A stretch of DNA of 64,000 nucleotides, taken from positions 744,001-808,000 of the forward strand of contig CAVORP010000009.1 in the NCBI GenBank assembly GCA_963698645.1, given 5' to 3'. The stretch is from Ovoidimarina sp963698645. Lineage in GTDB: Bacteria; Pseudomonadota; Alphaproteobacteria; Rhodobacterales; Rhodobacteraceae. The notes below the pieces were generated by a model, which searched no databases, had not been told where the DNA came from, and saw only the letters and a program-made list of their open reading frames with translations. Below are positions 47,419 to 55,565 of this stretch, in pieces; position 1 is the first letter of the stretch; every line of letters begins with the position of its first letter. Position numbers and translations under genes: made by a program.

Positions 47419-48036
47419 CTAGCCGGCTTTCACGCTCTCTGTGAGGCGTTGTGCCAACACCGAGTCGACCAGTCCGTAGTCCCTGGCTTCCTCGGCGCTC
47501 ATGAAATAATCGCGATCAACGTCGCGCTCGACCTGCTCCAGCGAGCGCCCGGTGTGCTCCGCCAGCATCGCATTGAGCTTGGCCTTGATCGCCAGGATCT
47601 CCTTGGCATGAATGGCGATGTCCGACGCCTGCCCGGAAAAACCGGCCGATGGCTGATGGATCATCACGCGCGAATTGGGCAGGCAATAACGCTTGCCCTT
47701 CGCGCCCGCGGACAGCAGGAATGCGCCCATGCTGGCCGCTTGGCCGATGCAGATCGTGCTCACGTCGGACTTGATGAACTGCATCGTGTCGTAGATCGCG
47801 AGCCCCGCCGTCACCGAGCCGCCGGGGCTGTTGATGTACAGGCTGATGTCCTTGTCCGGGTTCTCGGATTCCAGGAACAGCATCTGCGCAACGATCACGT
47901 TGGCCATGTAGTCCTCGACCGGACCGACGCAAAAAATCACTCGTTCCTTGAGCAGTCGCGAGTAGATGTCGTAAGCGCGCTCGCCACGCGAGGTCTGCTC
48001 GACCACCATCGGAACCAGATTCAATCCTGTGATCAC
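47419..48036 (-). CDS. clpP: ATP-dependent Clp protease proteolytic subunit
   Basis: Serine protease barrel of ClpXP; 205 residues. GTG start at 48036 with GGAG seven bases upstream. Catalytic triad: Ser in CIGQAASMGAFLLSAG, His in SRVMIHQPSAGFSG, Asp in ERDVDRDYFMS. The N-terminal segment LVPMVVEQTSRGERAYDIYSR includes the short propeptide normally removed. Confidence 0.98.
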   Translation of the reverse strand: MITGLNLVPMVVEQTSRGERAYDIYSRLLKERVIFCVGPVEDYMANVIVAQMLFLESENPDKDISLYINSPGGSVTAGLAIYDTMQFIKSDVSTICIGQAASMGAFLLSAGAKGKRYCLPNSRVMIHQPSAGFSGQASDIAIHAKEILAIKAKLNAMLAEHTGRSLEQVERDVDRDYFMSAEEARDYGLVDSVLAQRLTESVKAG

Positions 48037-48087
48037 AGTGCTTCTCCGTCAGCGGTCAGGCAGTGGTGGGGTCGCCCGCGCATCAAT

Positions 48088-49392
48088 TCAACGAGGCGCT
48101 TGCATCAACTGCTGGAACGTCACCACTTGCGGCGTGACATTGGCATGTCCGAATACCCAATCGACGACTTCGTCCTCCATTGCACGGATGCGCAGGCCCG
48201 ACATCAGCTGCTGGTCCTTGAGATACATCTCGATGACTTTTTGCGGCTCTTCGTAGGTCGACGCGATGGTGGACAGCATTTCCGACACGCGCTGCTGGGT
48301 CGGACGAATCTGGTTGCGGATCGACAGTTCTTCCAGCAGGACGCTGGCATGCACGCGATTGCGCGCCACCGTGCGCATCTGCTCGGTCGCTTCCGTCGGC
48401 GCCTCGGACTCGCGCCCGGCGCGAGTCGCGGATTCCTGCGCCTGCGCCAGCAATGCCCTGGTTTCCGCTTCGATGCGCGACTTCGGCAGGTCGAAACCCT
48501 TGAACGTGAAAACCAGCGTGTCGACAGCGTGCAGCTTGTTGCGACCGTTCAGCGTGGTGCGCATTTCGCGCTCGAGATTCGCCCGCACGTCCTGGCGGAA
48601 CTTCTCGAGGCCGCCAGCGATGCCGAAGCTGTCGGCGAAGGCCTTGTCGACCTCGGGCAGACTGCTTTCCTGCACGCGCACGACTTTGATGTGCACGTCG
48701 GCGGTCTTGCCGGCCAGCAGCACATCCCTGAAATCGGCGGGGAATTCGATGCGCGCGTCCTTCTCGTCAGCGGTCACCAGTCCGAGCAAGGCATCCTCGA
48801 AATTCTTGAAGAGTGCGCCCGAACCGATGACGGTACCGGCGCGCTCGCTGCCCGACGCCGGAAACCGCGCGTCGCCGGCCTGCGCCGAAAACTCGAACAC
48901 CACCATGTCGGCGGCACGCGCGGCGCGGTCCACCGGACTCCATTGGCGACGCTGCTGACGCAGCGTTTCGATCATGCGCTCGACGTCGGTTTCGTCGACT
49001 CGCGATTCCAGGCGAGTCAGCGCCAGACTGGCGACATCGACCTCGCCGACTTCCGGCATCACGTCGAAGGTGGCGGTGTAGACCAGTTCTTCCTTCGGCG
49101 CGTCGGCGTCGCGCGCAATTCGCGGCGACATCGCCGGACGCAGCTTTTCCTGAGCGATGGCTTCCTGGAACGAACCGCCGATCACATCGCCGAGGATCTC
49201 CGAGCGCACCTGCTCACCGAAGCGCTTCTCGATCACCGTGCTCGGCACCTTGCCGGGCCGGAAGCCCTTCAGGCGAACATTCTGCCCCAGTTCGCGAATG
49301 CGATTGCGCACACGTTCCTCGTAGCGCGCTGCGGGAACGCGCACCGTCATCTTGCGCTCAAGGGTGCTGATCTGCTCGACCGAAACTTGCAT
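48088..49392 (-). CDS. tig: Trigger factor (ribosome-associated chaperone)
   Basis: First chaperone at the ribosome exit tunnel; 434 residues. The ribosome-binding signature lies in the N-domain (RLKGFRPGKVPSTVIEKRFG region). The FKBP-like PPIase domain spans about 150-235 (ADMVVFEFSAQAGD; VIGSGALFKNFEDALLGL), and the C-terminal helical arms follow. ATG 49392 has GGGAG upstream. Only 45 bases separate it from tRNA-Leu, so transcription may come through the tRNA cluster. Confidence 0.96.
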   Translation of the reverse strand: MQVSVEQISTLERKMTVRVPAARYEERVRNRIRELGQNVRLKGFRPGKVPSTVIEKRFGEQVRSEILGDVIGGSFQEAIAQEKLRPAMSPRIARDADAPKEELVYTATFDVMPEVGEVDVASLALTRLESRVDETDVERMIETLRQQRRQWSPVDRAARAADMVVFEFSAQAGDARFPASGSERAGTVIGSGALFKNFEDALLGLVTADEKDARIEFPADFRDVLLAGKTADVHIKVVRVQESSLPEVDKAFADSFGIAGGLEKFRQDVRANLEREMRTTLNGRNKLHAVDTLVFTFKGFDLPKSRIEAETRALLAQAQESATRAGRESEAPTEATEQMRTVARNRVHASVLLEELSIRNQIRPTQQRVSEMLSTIASTYEEPQKVIEMYLKDQQLMSGLRIRAMEDEVVDWVFGHANVTPQVVTFQQLMQAPR

Positions 49393-49437
49393 GGAAACTC
49401 CCGAAAACTGAACGTTATTGAGTGCGCGGTGCGCCGC

Positions 49438-49522
49438 TGGTGCGAAAGGAGAGACTCGAACTCTCACGGGTTACCCCGCTGGAACCTAAATCCAGTGCGT
49501 CTACCGATTCCGCCACTTTCGC
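49438..49522 (-). tRNA. tRNA-Leu (anticodon TAG)
   Basis: Class II tRNA with a long variable arm, acceptor GCGAAAG/CTTTCGC, anticodon loop TTTAGGT (TAG), encoded CCA; 85 nt. Last of five tRNAs in one run. Confidence 0.95.
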
Positions 49523-49573
49523 ATGAAGACGACGCCGACCGCGGTGTGCTGAACCTGAGAGTGAGAGGAGAAG

Positions 49574-49648
49574 TGGTGGGCCGTCTAGGACTCGAACCTA
49601 GAACCTGCGGATTAAGAGTCCGTTGCTCTACCATTGAGCTAACGGCCC
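49574..49648 (-). tRNA. tRNA-Lys (anticodon CTT)
   Basis: Acceptor GGGCCGT/ACGGCCC, anticodon loop CTCTTAA (CTT), encoded CCA; 75 nt. Confidence 0.95.
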
Positions 49649-49660
49649 ACACTGGAAAAC

Positions 49661-49738
49661 TGGGGTGGATAATGGGATTTGAACCCACGACCCTCGGAAT
49701 CACAATCCGATGCTCTAACCAACTGAGCTATATCCACC
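49661..49738 (-). tRNA. tRNA-His (anticodon GTG)
   Basis: Acceptor GTGGATA/TATCCAC with the extra G-1 opposite C73 that marks tRNA-His, anticodon loop TTGTGAT (GTG), encoded CCA. The 5' end is given including G-1 and may be off by one base. Confidence 0.93.
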
Positions 49739-49762
49739 ACTCCGAACAAAAACTTGCCCCGG

Positions 49763-49839
49763 TGGCGCGCCCGACAGGACTCGAACCTGCAACCGCCGGC
49801 TTAGAAGGCCGGTGCTCTATCCGGTTGAGCTACAGGCGC
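49763..49839 (-). tRNA. tRNA-Arg (anticodon TCT)
   Basis: Acceptor GCGCCTG/CGGGCGC (one G-U pair), anticodon loop CTTCTAA (TCT), encoded CCA; 77 nt. Reads AGA/AGG codons. Confidence 0.94.
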
Positions 49840-49857
49840 CGAATCCAGGGGACCAGA

Positions 49858-49934
49858 TGGTCGGGGTAGAGGGATTCGAACCCCCGACATCCTGCTCCCA
49901 AAGCAGGCGCGCTACCAGACTGCGCTATACCCCG
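49858..49934 (-). tRNA. tRNA-Pro (anticodon TGG)
   Basis: Acceptor CGGGGTA/TACCCCG, anticodon loop TTTGGGA (TGG), encoded CCA; 77 nt. First tRNA of the Pro-Arg-His-Lys-Leu run. Confidence 0.95.
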
Positions 49935-49980
49935 CTGGTGCTGATCGCGTCGCGTTCCAAGCGGTGACAGAAGCCGCCGC

Positions 49981-50009
49981 ATGGTACGCATCGCAACCCA
50001 CAACGTCAA
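49981..50009 (-). promoter_or_regulatory. Sigma-70 promoter of the five-tRNA operon
   Basis: On the minus strand, TTGACG (50009-50004) and TACCAT (49986-49981) are 17 bases apart, about 47 bases before tRNA-Pro. It probably drives Pro-Arg-His-Lys-Leu and perhaps tig. Confidence 0.65.
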
Positions 50010-50054
50010 CGAAGATCCGAACCAAAAGCGCTCGCTGCAAACCGCACCGTTCAA

Positions 50055-50086
50055 ACGAAGCGGGGCGCTTTCGCGCCCCGCTTCGT
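50055..50086 (-). terminator. Strong hairpin after tRNA-Arg(ACG)
   Basis: A perfect 14-bp inverted repeat (50055-50068 with 50073-50086) encloses a 4-base loop. On the minus strand it lies 12 bases after tRNA-Arg(ACG) and is followed by TTT, so it is a likely though short-tailed terminator that isolates that tRNA from the next operon. Confidence 0.65.
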
Positions 50087-50097
50087 CTCAACCATGT

Positions 50098-50174
50098 TGG
50101 CGCGCCCGGAGAGATTCGAACTCCCGACCACCAAGTTCGTAGCCTGGTACTCTATCCAACTGAGCTACGGGCGC
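50098..50174 (-). tRNA. tRNA-Arg (anticodon ACG)
   Basis: Acceptor GCGCCCG/CGGGCGC, anticodon loop CTACGAA (ACG, read as ICG after A34 deamination), encoded CCA; 77 nt. It has its own promoter and a downstream hairpin. Confidence 0.95.
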
Positions 50175-50188
50175 AAGCAAGGAGCGGA

Positions 50189-50217
50189 ATTATGAAGTGC
50201 TCCGATCGACTCGTCAA
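50189..50217 (-). promoter_or_regulatory. Sigma-70 promoter of tRNA-Arg(ACG)
   Basis: On the minus strand, TTGACG (50217-50212) and CATAAT (50194-50189) are exactly 17 bases apart, ending 14 bases before the mature tRNA. A GC-rich discriminator follows, typical of stringently controlled tRNA promoters. Confidence 0.75.
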
Positions 50218-50443
50218 CACTCATGTTGCGACGGCCAGCGGATGTCCCTAGCTTGAGGGCCGGGCGCTTTTCGCCAACTCCGCCACGGATTGACCCTCGA
50301 TGCACTCGAGGCCAGATACGGCACGCCATCGACGTCGTTGGCTCCATCGAGAAGGCTGGCAATGCCCGGATGGGCGCTCACCGCCAGCGCGCCAACCACC
50401 GACGTTTCCTTTGCGCCGGTACCGGACACGACATAATGGGCGA

Positions 50444-51832
50444 ATGAGCCTATCGCGCAACTTTCTGCTGGCCAGTCTTTTCGCCGCCGCTGCATTCGCC
50501 GCAAGCGCCGCCGTTGCTGGTGCCAGTACGGCGCAACTGGCACTACCGTATTGCGCCGGAAAGCCAGGCGTGGATGGCGATCTCGATGATTGGAAGATCG
50601 ACCGTCTTGAACTGCAATTTGGCGAAACCGCCGGCACCCCGACCCAGCGCAATCGGATCAGGGCGCAGGCTTGTTGGACCATCGATACCTTCTACCTCAG
50701 TTGGTCGTTGCAGGACGCCGACCTGATCGCCGCGCCGGCCGAGCTTGCGGTCGGCCAGTACCACCAATACGACTCGGTGCAGTTGTATCTGGACCCGCGC
50801 AACGACTCGACGGCGGTGATGAATCGCGATGATGTTGATCTGCTGCTGTTGCCCGATGGACGCTCGGGCGTGTTGCGCGGCGATACGCTGATCGAGGCCT
50901 TGGTCGGGTCCAGCGTGCCGCAACGCGAGTCGGCTCCGCTGAACCTCGAGTACGCCACCACTCGCACACCACTCGGCTGGCAGGCCGAACTGGGTGTGCC
51001 GTTTGCCGGTCTGGGGACACTGCCGCAATCGGGTGCCACGCTGAAAATTGATCTGGCAATCAACGACTGGCTGGTCGATCATCCATCAACACCGCCGCCA
51101 CCGCTGGTGCCGACCGTTACGCCAGCCATTGATGCCGGGACCGACCGCGCCGTGGGTACGCAGGTGCTGCCGCGCAGCTTGTCGGGCACCACCGATTTTG
51201 GTCATCCCGCGAACTGGCGGGTGGTCGCCCTGACCGGTTCGGTGCCGCTGAGCGTGCGCCTGGCGCAGCGCTGGGGTGTGGCGCGCCTGCTGGCGGTGGC
51301 CGTGGTGGGCGTCGCGCTGGTGTTCGCCGTGTTGCTGAGTTTGCTGATGGCGTTACAACGCCGGCACTTGCGCGCACTCGTGCAGCGCCTGGAGCAGGCA
51401 CCGGACGCCCGCTTCGGTGCCGGGACACCAACCGACGGCGAAACGCTCGACGCGCCTGCGGCAGAGAGCGCGATTGCACCCGCAGCAGTTCCCGGCGTTG
51501 ATCCGCGCGAGGCAGCGTTCGCCAAAAACGTGCTGGATTTCATCCGTCTGCATATCGACCAGACGCTGACGCCCGGTTCGCTCGCCGAACACTTTCATGT
51601 TTCCCTGCGCACCCTGCAACGGCGTCTGAAGGCGGGCATCGAATCCAGTCCGCAGGATCTGATCCTGGCGGCACGACTGCAGTTCGCCCATCACCTGTTA
51701 AGCGAAGGCAAATGGCGGGTCAGCGAAGTCGCCCATCGGGCTGGCTTCGAAGACCTGTCCCATTTCGGCAAGCGTTTTCGTGCCGCCTATGGCGTTTCGC
51801 CGTCGCGTCTGGGCGAACCGGCGTCGCATTGA
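50444..51832 (+). CDS. Membrane-spanning AraC-family regulator with periplasmic CBM9-like sensor domain
   Basis: A 462-residue one-component system. An N-terminal signal/anchor (NFLLASLFAAAAFAASAAVAG) leads to a periplasmic domain (about 30-200) resembling the family-9 carbohydrate-binding/DOMON-like fold: GVDGDLDDWKIDRLEL, CWTIDTFYLSWSLQDADLI, YDSVQLYLDPRNDS, LGWQAELGVPFAGLG. One membrane helix follows (about 285-305, LLAVAVVGVALVFAVLLSLLM), then a cytoplasmic linker and an AraC helix-turn-helix pair (about 360-455; SLAEHFHVSLRTLQRRLKAG, RVSEVAHRAGFEDLSHFGKRFRAAYG). ATG 50444 is chosen because the signal starts there. It is directly upstream of two related beta-helix genes that share a conserved 5' block, which are its most likely targets. 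The ligand is unknown. Confidence 0.85.
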   Translation: MSLSRNFLLASLFAAAAFAASAAVAGASTAQLALPYCAGKPGVDGDLDDWKIDRLELQFGETAGTPTQRNRIRAQACWTIDTFYLSWSLQDADLIAAPAELAVGQYHQYDSVQLYLDPRNDSTAVMNRDDVDLLLLPDGRSGVLRGDTLIEALVGSSVPQRESAPLNLEYATTRTPLGWQAELGVPFAGLGTLPQSGATLKIDLAINDWLVDHPSTPPPPLVPTVTPAIDAGTDRAVGTQVLPRSLSGTTDFGHPANWRVVALTGSVPLSVRLAQRWGVARLLAVAVVGVALVFAVLLSLLMALQRRHLRALVQRLEQAPDARFGAGTPTDGETLDAPAAESAIAPAAVPGVDPREAAFAKNVLDFIRLHIDQTLTPGSLAEHFHVSLRTLQRRLKAGIESSPQDLILAARLQFAHHLLSEGKWRVSEVAHRAGFEDLSHFGKRFRAAYGVSPSRLGEPASH

Positions 51833-51887
51833 AAGCTGCGCCTGGCCCAGAAATTATCGGACAAATCATTGATTTTCAAGGATTGTC

Positions 51888-51978
51888 GCGCATAGACCAG
51901 TAATCGTCGCCGACAGACTAACCCCCGCCACCGCCGCGCTGCTCTGCTGAGCACCCCGCAACCGTGACGAGACCTTCC
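51888..51978 (+). repeat. Conserved upstream block, copy A (5' region of first beta-helix gene)
   Basis: About 90 non-coding bases closely similar to 53410-53499 upstream of the second beta-helix gene, including AGACCAGTAATCGTCGCCG at 51894-51912. The similarity continues into both signal peptides, so it is part of a tandem duplication. It may hold a shared promoter or operator. Confidence 0.75.
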
Positions 51979-53382
51979 ATGACTGCCGTGCGCCTGTTGA
52001 TCTGGCTTGTTGTTGCCTTGCTGACCAGCTTTAGCTGCCAAGCGGCGATTCATCGCGTCGGCACCTTTGCCGAATACACCACGCTACAAGACGCCCTCGC
52101 TGCCGCGGTGCTGGCCGGCGGTGGACAGGAAATCCGGGTCGAAGTCGGGTTTCATTTCACCAAGGTCGACCAAATCATCGTCGGCGGGCAGTCGATCGTC
52201 ATCACCGGCGGCTGGGACAGCACTTTTGCCACCCGCAGTCTCGATCCCACGCTGACCCGCATGGAGGGGCTGCCGGGGCTGCCGGTATTGCGGCTGGCGA
52301 TGACCGGTGGCTCGCTGTTCATGGATGGACTGACGATCGCGTTCGGCGAGGCGACCTCGGCATTGAGCGCTGGCGGCGTCAACGCAAACTTGTCGGGCGA
52401 CGCGATTCTGACCTTGACACGCTGCGTGATCTCGGAGAATCACTCTAGTTTCGGCACCGCTGGCGTGCGAATCAGAGCGGTCGGAACCAGTCGCTTCCAG
52501 CTAAACAGTTGCGCTGTCAATGACAACACGGCAGATGGGGCGGGCGACAACACAGGAATCGGAATGCGCCTGGTCCTGTCCGAGTTCGCGCGCGCCTATC
52601 TGACAAACGGCGATTTCACCAACAACCACGATGGCGCGCTGTCGACCGCCACCTTCGGCGCGGGGCTCGGCGGCGACGCGAGCGACAGTTCCGCGATCCA
52701 ATTGACCAGAGTCAGGGTGAGAAACCATGCCCTGCAAGCACCCCTGGTCACTGGCGGCGGGATCGTGATTGCCACGCACGGGAACGCCTTCTTTGGCGCC
52801 GATCAAGTGCAAGTGCGAGACAACACGATTTCCGCCACGGCGCTCGCCAATCCGTTTGGGGACAAGAGCCTATGGAGCATCTCCGCTGAGGTCAGTTCTC
52901 AGATACAGGTCTTCAATAGCTTGATCGCCGATTCAAACGGCGGTGGTTTGTTCGTTAACGCCAACAACCAGAGGCCAATCGGCACGTCATTCGTTGGTCT
53001 GACCGTGTCGCGCAACGCCTTGTACGGCATCGCCTTGGAAGGATCCGTTGGCGGCGTTGCCAACAGCTATATCTATGACAGCATTGTCCACGAAAACGCT
53101 GGCGGAGCTCTCGGCCTGCAGGCCGCTTCCGGTACGCAGCTACTCAGCAATCTCGGCGACGATGTCGCTGGCAGCGGAGCGGATCCGCAATTCGTTGCCG
53201 CGTCTTCCGGCGACTACCATCTGGCGGCAGGCTCGCCCGCCATCGATGCTGGGGTCGCCGGGCCAGGCGGAGGCATATCTGTCTTGGACCTGGACAGTAA
53301 TCCGCGCATACAGGGCGCTCAGGTCGATATTGGCGCCTACGAGTTTCGCTCCGATGCGCTGTTCCAGAACGGCTTCGAATAG
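51979..53382 (+). CDS. Secreted right-handed beta-helix (pectate-lyase-like fold) protein with LFQNGFE end
   Basis: A 467-residue exported protein. The signal peptide is MTAVRLLIWLVVALLTSFSCQAA. The early motif HRVGTFAEYTTLQDALAAAV is typical of CSLREA/parallel beta-helix proteins. The body is made of short Asn/Gly-rich rungs (GGVNANLSGDAILTLTRCVISENHSS; IQVFNSLIADSNGGGLFVN), and the end has the family pattern DYHLAAGSPAIDAGVAG ... LDLDSNPRIQGAQVDIGAYEF. The last residues are DALFQNGFE. No catalytic residues are recognised, so it may be a structural or adhesive surface protein. I chose ATG 51979 over GTG 51964 because a GAGA ribosome site then has proper spacing, as in the second copy. Confidence 0.85.
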   Translation: MTAVRLLIWLVVALLTSFSCQAAIHRVGTFAEYTTLQDALAAAVLAGGGQEIRVEVGFHFTKVDQIIVGGQSIVITGGWDSTFATRSLDPTLTRMEGLPGLPVLRLAMTGGSLFMDGLTIAFGEATSALSAGGVNANLSGDAILTLTRCVISENHSSFGTAGVRIRAVGTSRFQLNSCAVNDNTADGAGDNTGIGMRLVLSEFARAYLTNGDFTNNHDGALSTATFGAGLGGDASDSSAIQLTRVRVRNHALQAPLVTGGGIVIATHGNAFFGADQVQVRDNTISATALANPFGDKSLWSISAEVSSQIQVFNSLIADSNGGGLFVNANNQRPIGTSFVGLTVSRNALYGIALEGSVGGVANSYIYDSIVHENAGGALGLQAASGTQLLSNLGDDVAGSGADPQFVAASSGDYHLAAGSPAIDAGVAGPGGGISVLDLDSNPRIQGAQVDIGAYEFRSDALFQNGFE

Positions 53383-53409
53383 GCGGCAAGCGCCTGATCC
53401 AGGCGTGGC

Positions 53410-53499
53410 GCGCACAGACCAGTGATCGTCGCCGGCGAACTAACTCCCTCGCCGGCGCGGCTGTTCTGCTAAGCGCCCCTAACCGCGATGAGAGCTGCC
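53410..53499 (+). repeat. Conserved upstream block, copy B (5' region of second beta-helix gene)
   Basis: Counterpart of the block at 51888-51978, including AGACCAGTGATCGTCGCCG at 53416-53434, one base different from copy A over that core. Confidence 0.75.
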
Positions 53500-54515
53500 A
53501 TGCCCACCCTGCGCCGATCGATCTGCGTTCTTGCCGCCCTGCTGTCCAGCTTTGCTTGCCATGCGGCGATTTATCGCGTCGGCCCCGACGGCGACTACGC
53601 CACCCTGCAAGTCGCGCTGGATGCCGCGGTGCTGGCCGGTGGACCGCAGTCGATTCAGGTCGAAAGCGGCTTGTATCCGGGCACCAGCATCAACAAGACC
53701 ATCAACGCGGTCCAGGCGCTGACCATCACTGGCTGAACCTGGCCGGAAATTCGAGCGCGTTTCTGACCGGGGTCGAGTTCGCCGGCAACAGCGATACGGC
53801 GAGCAGCCTGCAGAGCAGCGGCGGCGGGCTGTTCGTGGTGGTCCGCGAGGATGCCTATCTGGGGCTGAACATGCTCAATCTGCACGACAATTTCCTGTCT
53901 GGTCCGAACGCCGGCGGCACCGGCTTCAGCCAGTCCGCCTATGGCAATGCCGTCGTTTCCGCCGAGCGCTTGCGGGTGACGGACAACAATGCCTCTGCCG
54001 CGGCGATCGGCGAGCACGCGCAGTTTCGGTTTGATCTGAACGACGCCGCGCAAGTGCGCCTCAGCGACAGTCTGATTGCAGCTCGAACGGTGAGGGCTTG
54101 AGCGTGCGCGCCGACACCCTGCCCGGTGCGCAGTTGGTGAACCTCAGCGTCGCGAACAATGCGCTTGGCGGTATCACCGTGCAAGGCAGTTCCACCAACA
54201 ATGCGATTTACAACAGTGCCGTCCATGGCAATGGCGGCCCCGGGCTCGGCATGATCCTTGGTCTCGACGTACAGCGCGGCAACAACCTCGGCGATGACGT
54301 TCGATGGCAATGCCGTGGACCCGCTGTTCATCGATCCGCTCGGCAACTTTCGCCTGCAGCCCGCCTCGCCGGCCGTCGATGGCGGACTCGACACTCCGCC
54401 GGGTGCGCTGTTGATGCTCGATCTAAACGATAACCGCCGGGTGCAGGGCGCGCACGTCGACATTGGCGCCTATGAGTTCATCCCCGACCCGCTGTTTCAG
54501 AATGGATTCGAGTAG
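53500..54515 (+). pseudogene. Second beta-helix protein gene, shorter and frame-disrupted tandem copy
   Basis: Paralogue of the preceding gene. The N-terminus (ICVLAALLSSFACHAAIYRVGPDGDYATLQ region) matches copy A closely. The frame then stops at 53734-53736, just after ALTITG, where copy A continues with GGWDSTF. The homologous sequence resumes in other frames (FLTGVEFAGNSDTASS; LSVANNALGGITVQGSS) with further changes near 54090 and 54290, and ends LDLNDNRRVQGAHVDIGAYEF followed by DPLFQNGFE. It is about 390 bases shorter than copy A, so a deletion accompanies the frame changes. The tag and signal peptide are both preserved. Probably a decaying copy, although sequence error cannot be excluded. 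Confidence 0.72.
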
Positions 54516-54710
54516 AGGCTCGGCGCACCACAGTCCCGCGCACAGTGTGCGTGTTGATACGGGCGGTTTGGCCGCCTTGAGTCAAGGGGGCGTCGGACGC
54601 GCAGCTGCCGGCAGCGTTGTGCGGGCAACCACTTCGCTCAGGCTCATTTCACTTTTGGAATGTTCACTGCAGATTTCTCGCGCACTCGCACGCGGCCCGT
54701 GCACAAAAGC

Positions 54711-54732
54711 AAACGGCCCCGAGGGGCCGTTT
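54711..54732 (-). terminator. Terminator hairpin after tRNA-Ser(GCT)
   Basis: AAACGGCCCC (54711-54720) pairs with GGGGCCGTTT (54723-54732). On the minus strand it follows tRNA-Ser(GCT) by six bases and is trailed by TTTGCTTTTG. The 195 bases from the pseudogene stop to this point hold nothing else recognisable. Confidence 0.7.
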
Positions 54733-54738
54733 CTTGAC

Positions 54739-54831
54739 TGGCGGAGAGAGAGGGATTCGAACCCTCGATAAGGCTTTTGACCCTATACTCCCTTAGCAGG
54801 GGAGCCCCTTCGGCCTCTCGGGCATCTCTCC
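54739..54831 (-). tRNA. tRNA-Ser (anticodon GCT)
   Basis: Class II tRNA, acceptor GGAGAGA/TCTCTCC, anticodon loop CTGCTAA (GCT), long variable arm, encoded CCA; 93 nt. It follows csrA, a common gammaproteobacterial linkage. Confidence 0.95.
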
Positions 54832-54838
54832 GGAACCG

Positions 54839-55057
54839 TCAAACCTTGTTCGCGTCTTCGCCGGAGTCGGGGGCGGATTCCTTGTGCCCTTCCTGCTCGC
54901 GCCGAATGCGCTGATAAATTTCTTCGCGATGTACTCCGAGATCCTTCGGTGCGTTGATGCCGATGCGAACCTGGTTGCCTTTCACGCCGAGTACCGTGAC
55001 CGTTACCTGGTCTCCGATCATCAGCGTCTCACCCACACGACGCGTCAGAATCAACAT
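54839..55057 (-). CDS. csrA: Carbon storage regulator CsrA/RsmA
   Basis: Post-transcriptional regulator binding GGA motifs in mRNA leaders; 72 residues. The core MLILTRRVGETLMIGDQVTVTVLGVKGNQVRIGI is near-invariant, with the RNA-contacting arginine in APKDLGVHREEIYQRI. The C-terminal tail (EGHKESAPDSGEDANKV) is variable. GGGAGG precedes the ATG. It lies between tRNA-Glu and tRNA-Ser. Confidence 0.97.
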   Translation of the reverse strand: MLILTRRVGETLMIGDQVTVTVLGVKGNQVRIGINAPKDLGVHREEIYQRIRREQEGHKESAPDSGEDANKV

Positions 55058-55203
55058 GTCCTACCTCCCCCGGTGCAGACCGAACTGCCGTCTCACCGCG
55101 CAGTCCATCGCCTAGTTCGGCCGAAGCCGTCATGCGCCGGATACTACAGACCACCCTATCCATTCGCAACGAAAACGAAGGCCGCCCACAGGCGGCCCTT
55201 GAA

Positions 55204-55279
55204 TGGCGTCCCCAAGGGGATTCGAACCCCTGTTACAGCCGTGAAAGGGCCGTGTCCTAGGCCTCTAGACGATGGGGAC
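55204..55279 (-). tRNA. tRNA-Glu (anticodon TTC)
   Basis: Acceptor GTCCCCA/TGGGGAC, anticodon loop CTTTCAC (TTC), encoded CCA; 76 nt. It lies 14 bases after tRNA-Ala on the same strand. Confidence 0.95.
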
Positions 55280-55293
55280 TTGCTTCCCTTTCG

Positions 55294-55369
55294 TGGTGGA
55301 GCCAGCCGGAGTCGAACCGGCGGCCTCTACAATGCCATTGTAGCGCTCTACCAGCTGAGCTATGGCCCC
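55294..55369 (-). tRNA. tRNA-Ala (anticodon GGC)
   Basis: Acceptor GGGGCCA/TGGCTCC (one G-U), anticodon loop ATGGCAT (GGC), encoded CCA; 76 nt. First of the Ala-Glu pair. Confidence 0.95.
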
Positions 55370-55384
55370 CGCGAAAGGGCGCGC

Positions 55385-55412
55385 ATCATAACAGCTGATC
55401 GTCGTCCGTCAA
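55385..55412 (-). promoter_or_regulatory. Sigma-70 promoter of tRNA-Ala/tRNA-Glu
   Basis: On the minus strand, TTGACG (55412-55407) and TATGAT (55390-55385) are 16 bases apart, 15 bases before tRNA-Ala. Good match to both consensus boxes. Confidence 0.72.
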
Positions 55413-55565
55413 CAGCTGTTGCCCAGCTTCCACAGCCGCGCAGTGACGATTGGTTTGACTGCCACCCCTTGCTTGTCTGGATAGAACCCCTGTGATGCAA
55501 TCCGGCGGGATTGGATGCGCATGCATCCTGCGATCAATTCGCTGCAAGAGACAGGAGAGACACGC

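Noticed and set aside
50214..50543. A 109-codon minus-strand frame upstream of the AraC gene
   Set aside because: It overlaps the AraC signal-peptide coding region and the tRNA promoter, and has no ribosome site or recognisable domain. The 269-base gap 50175-50443 otherwise holds only the tRNA-Arg promoter.
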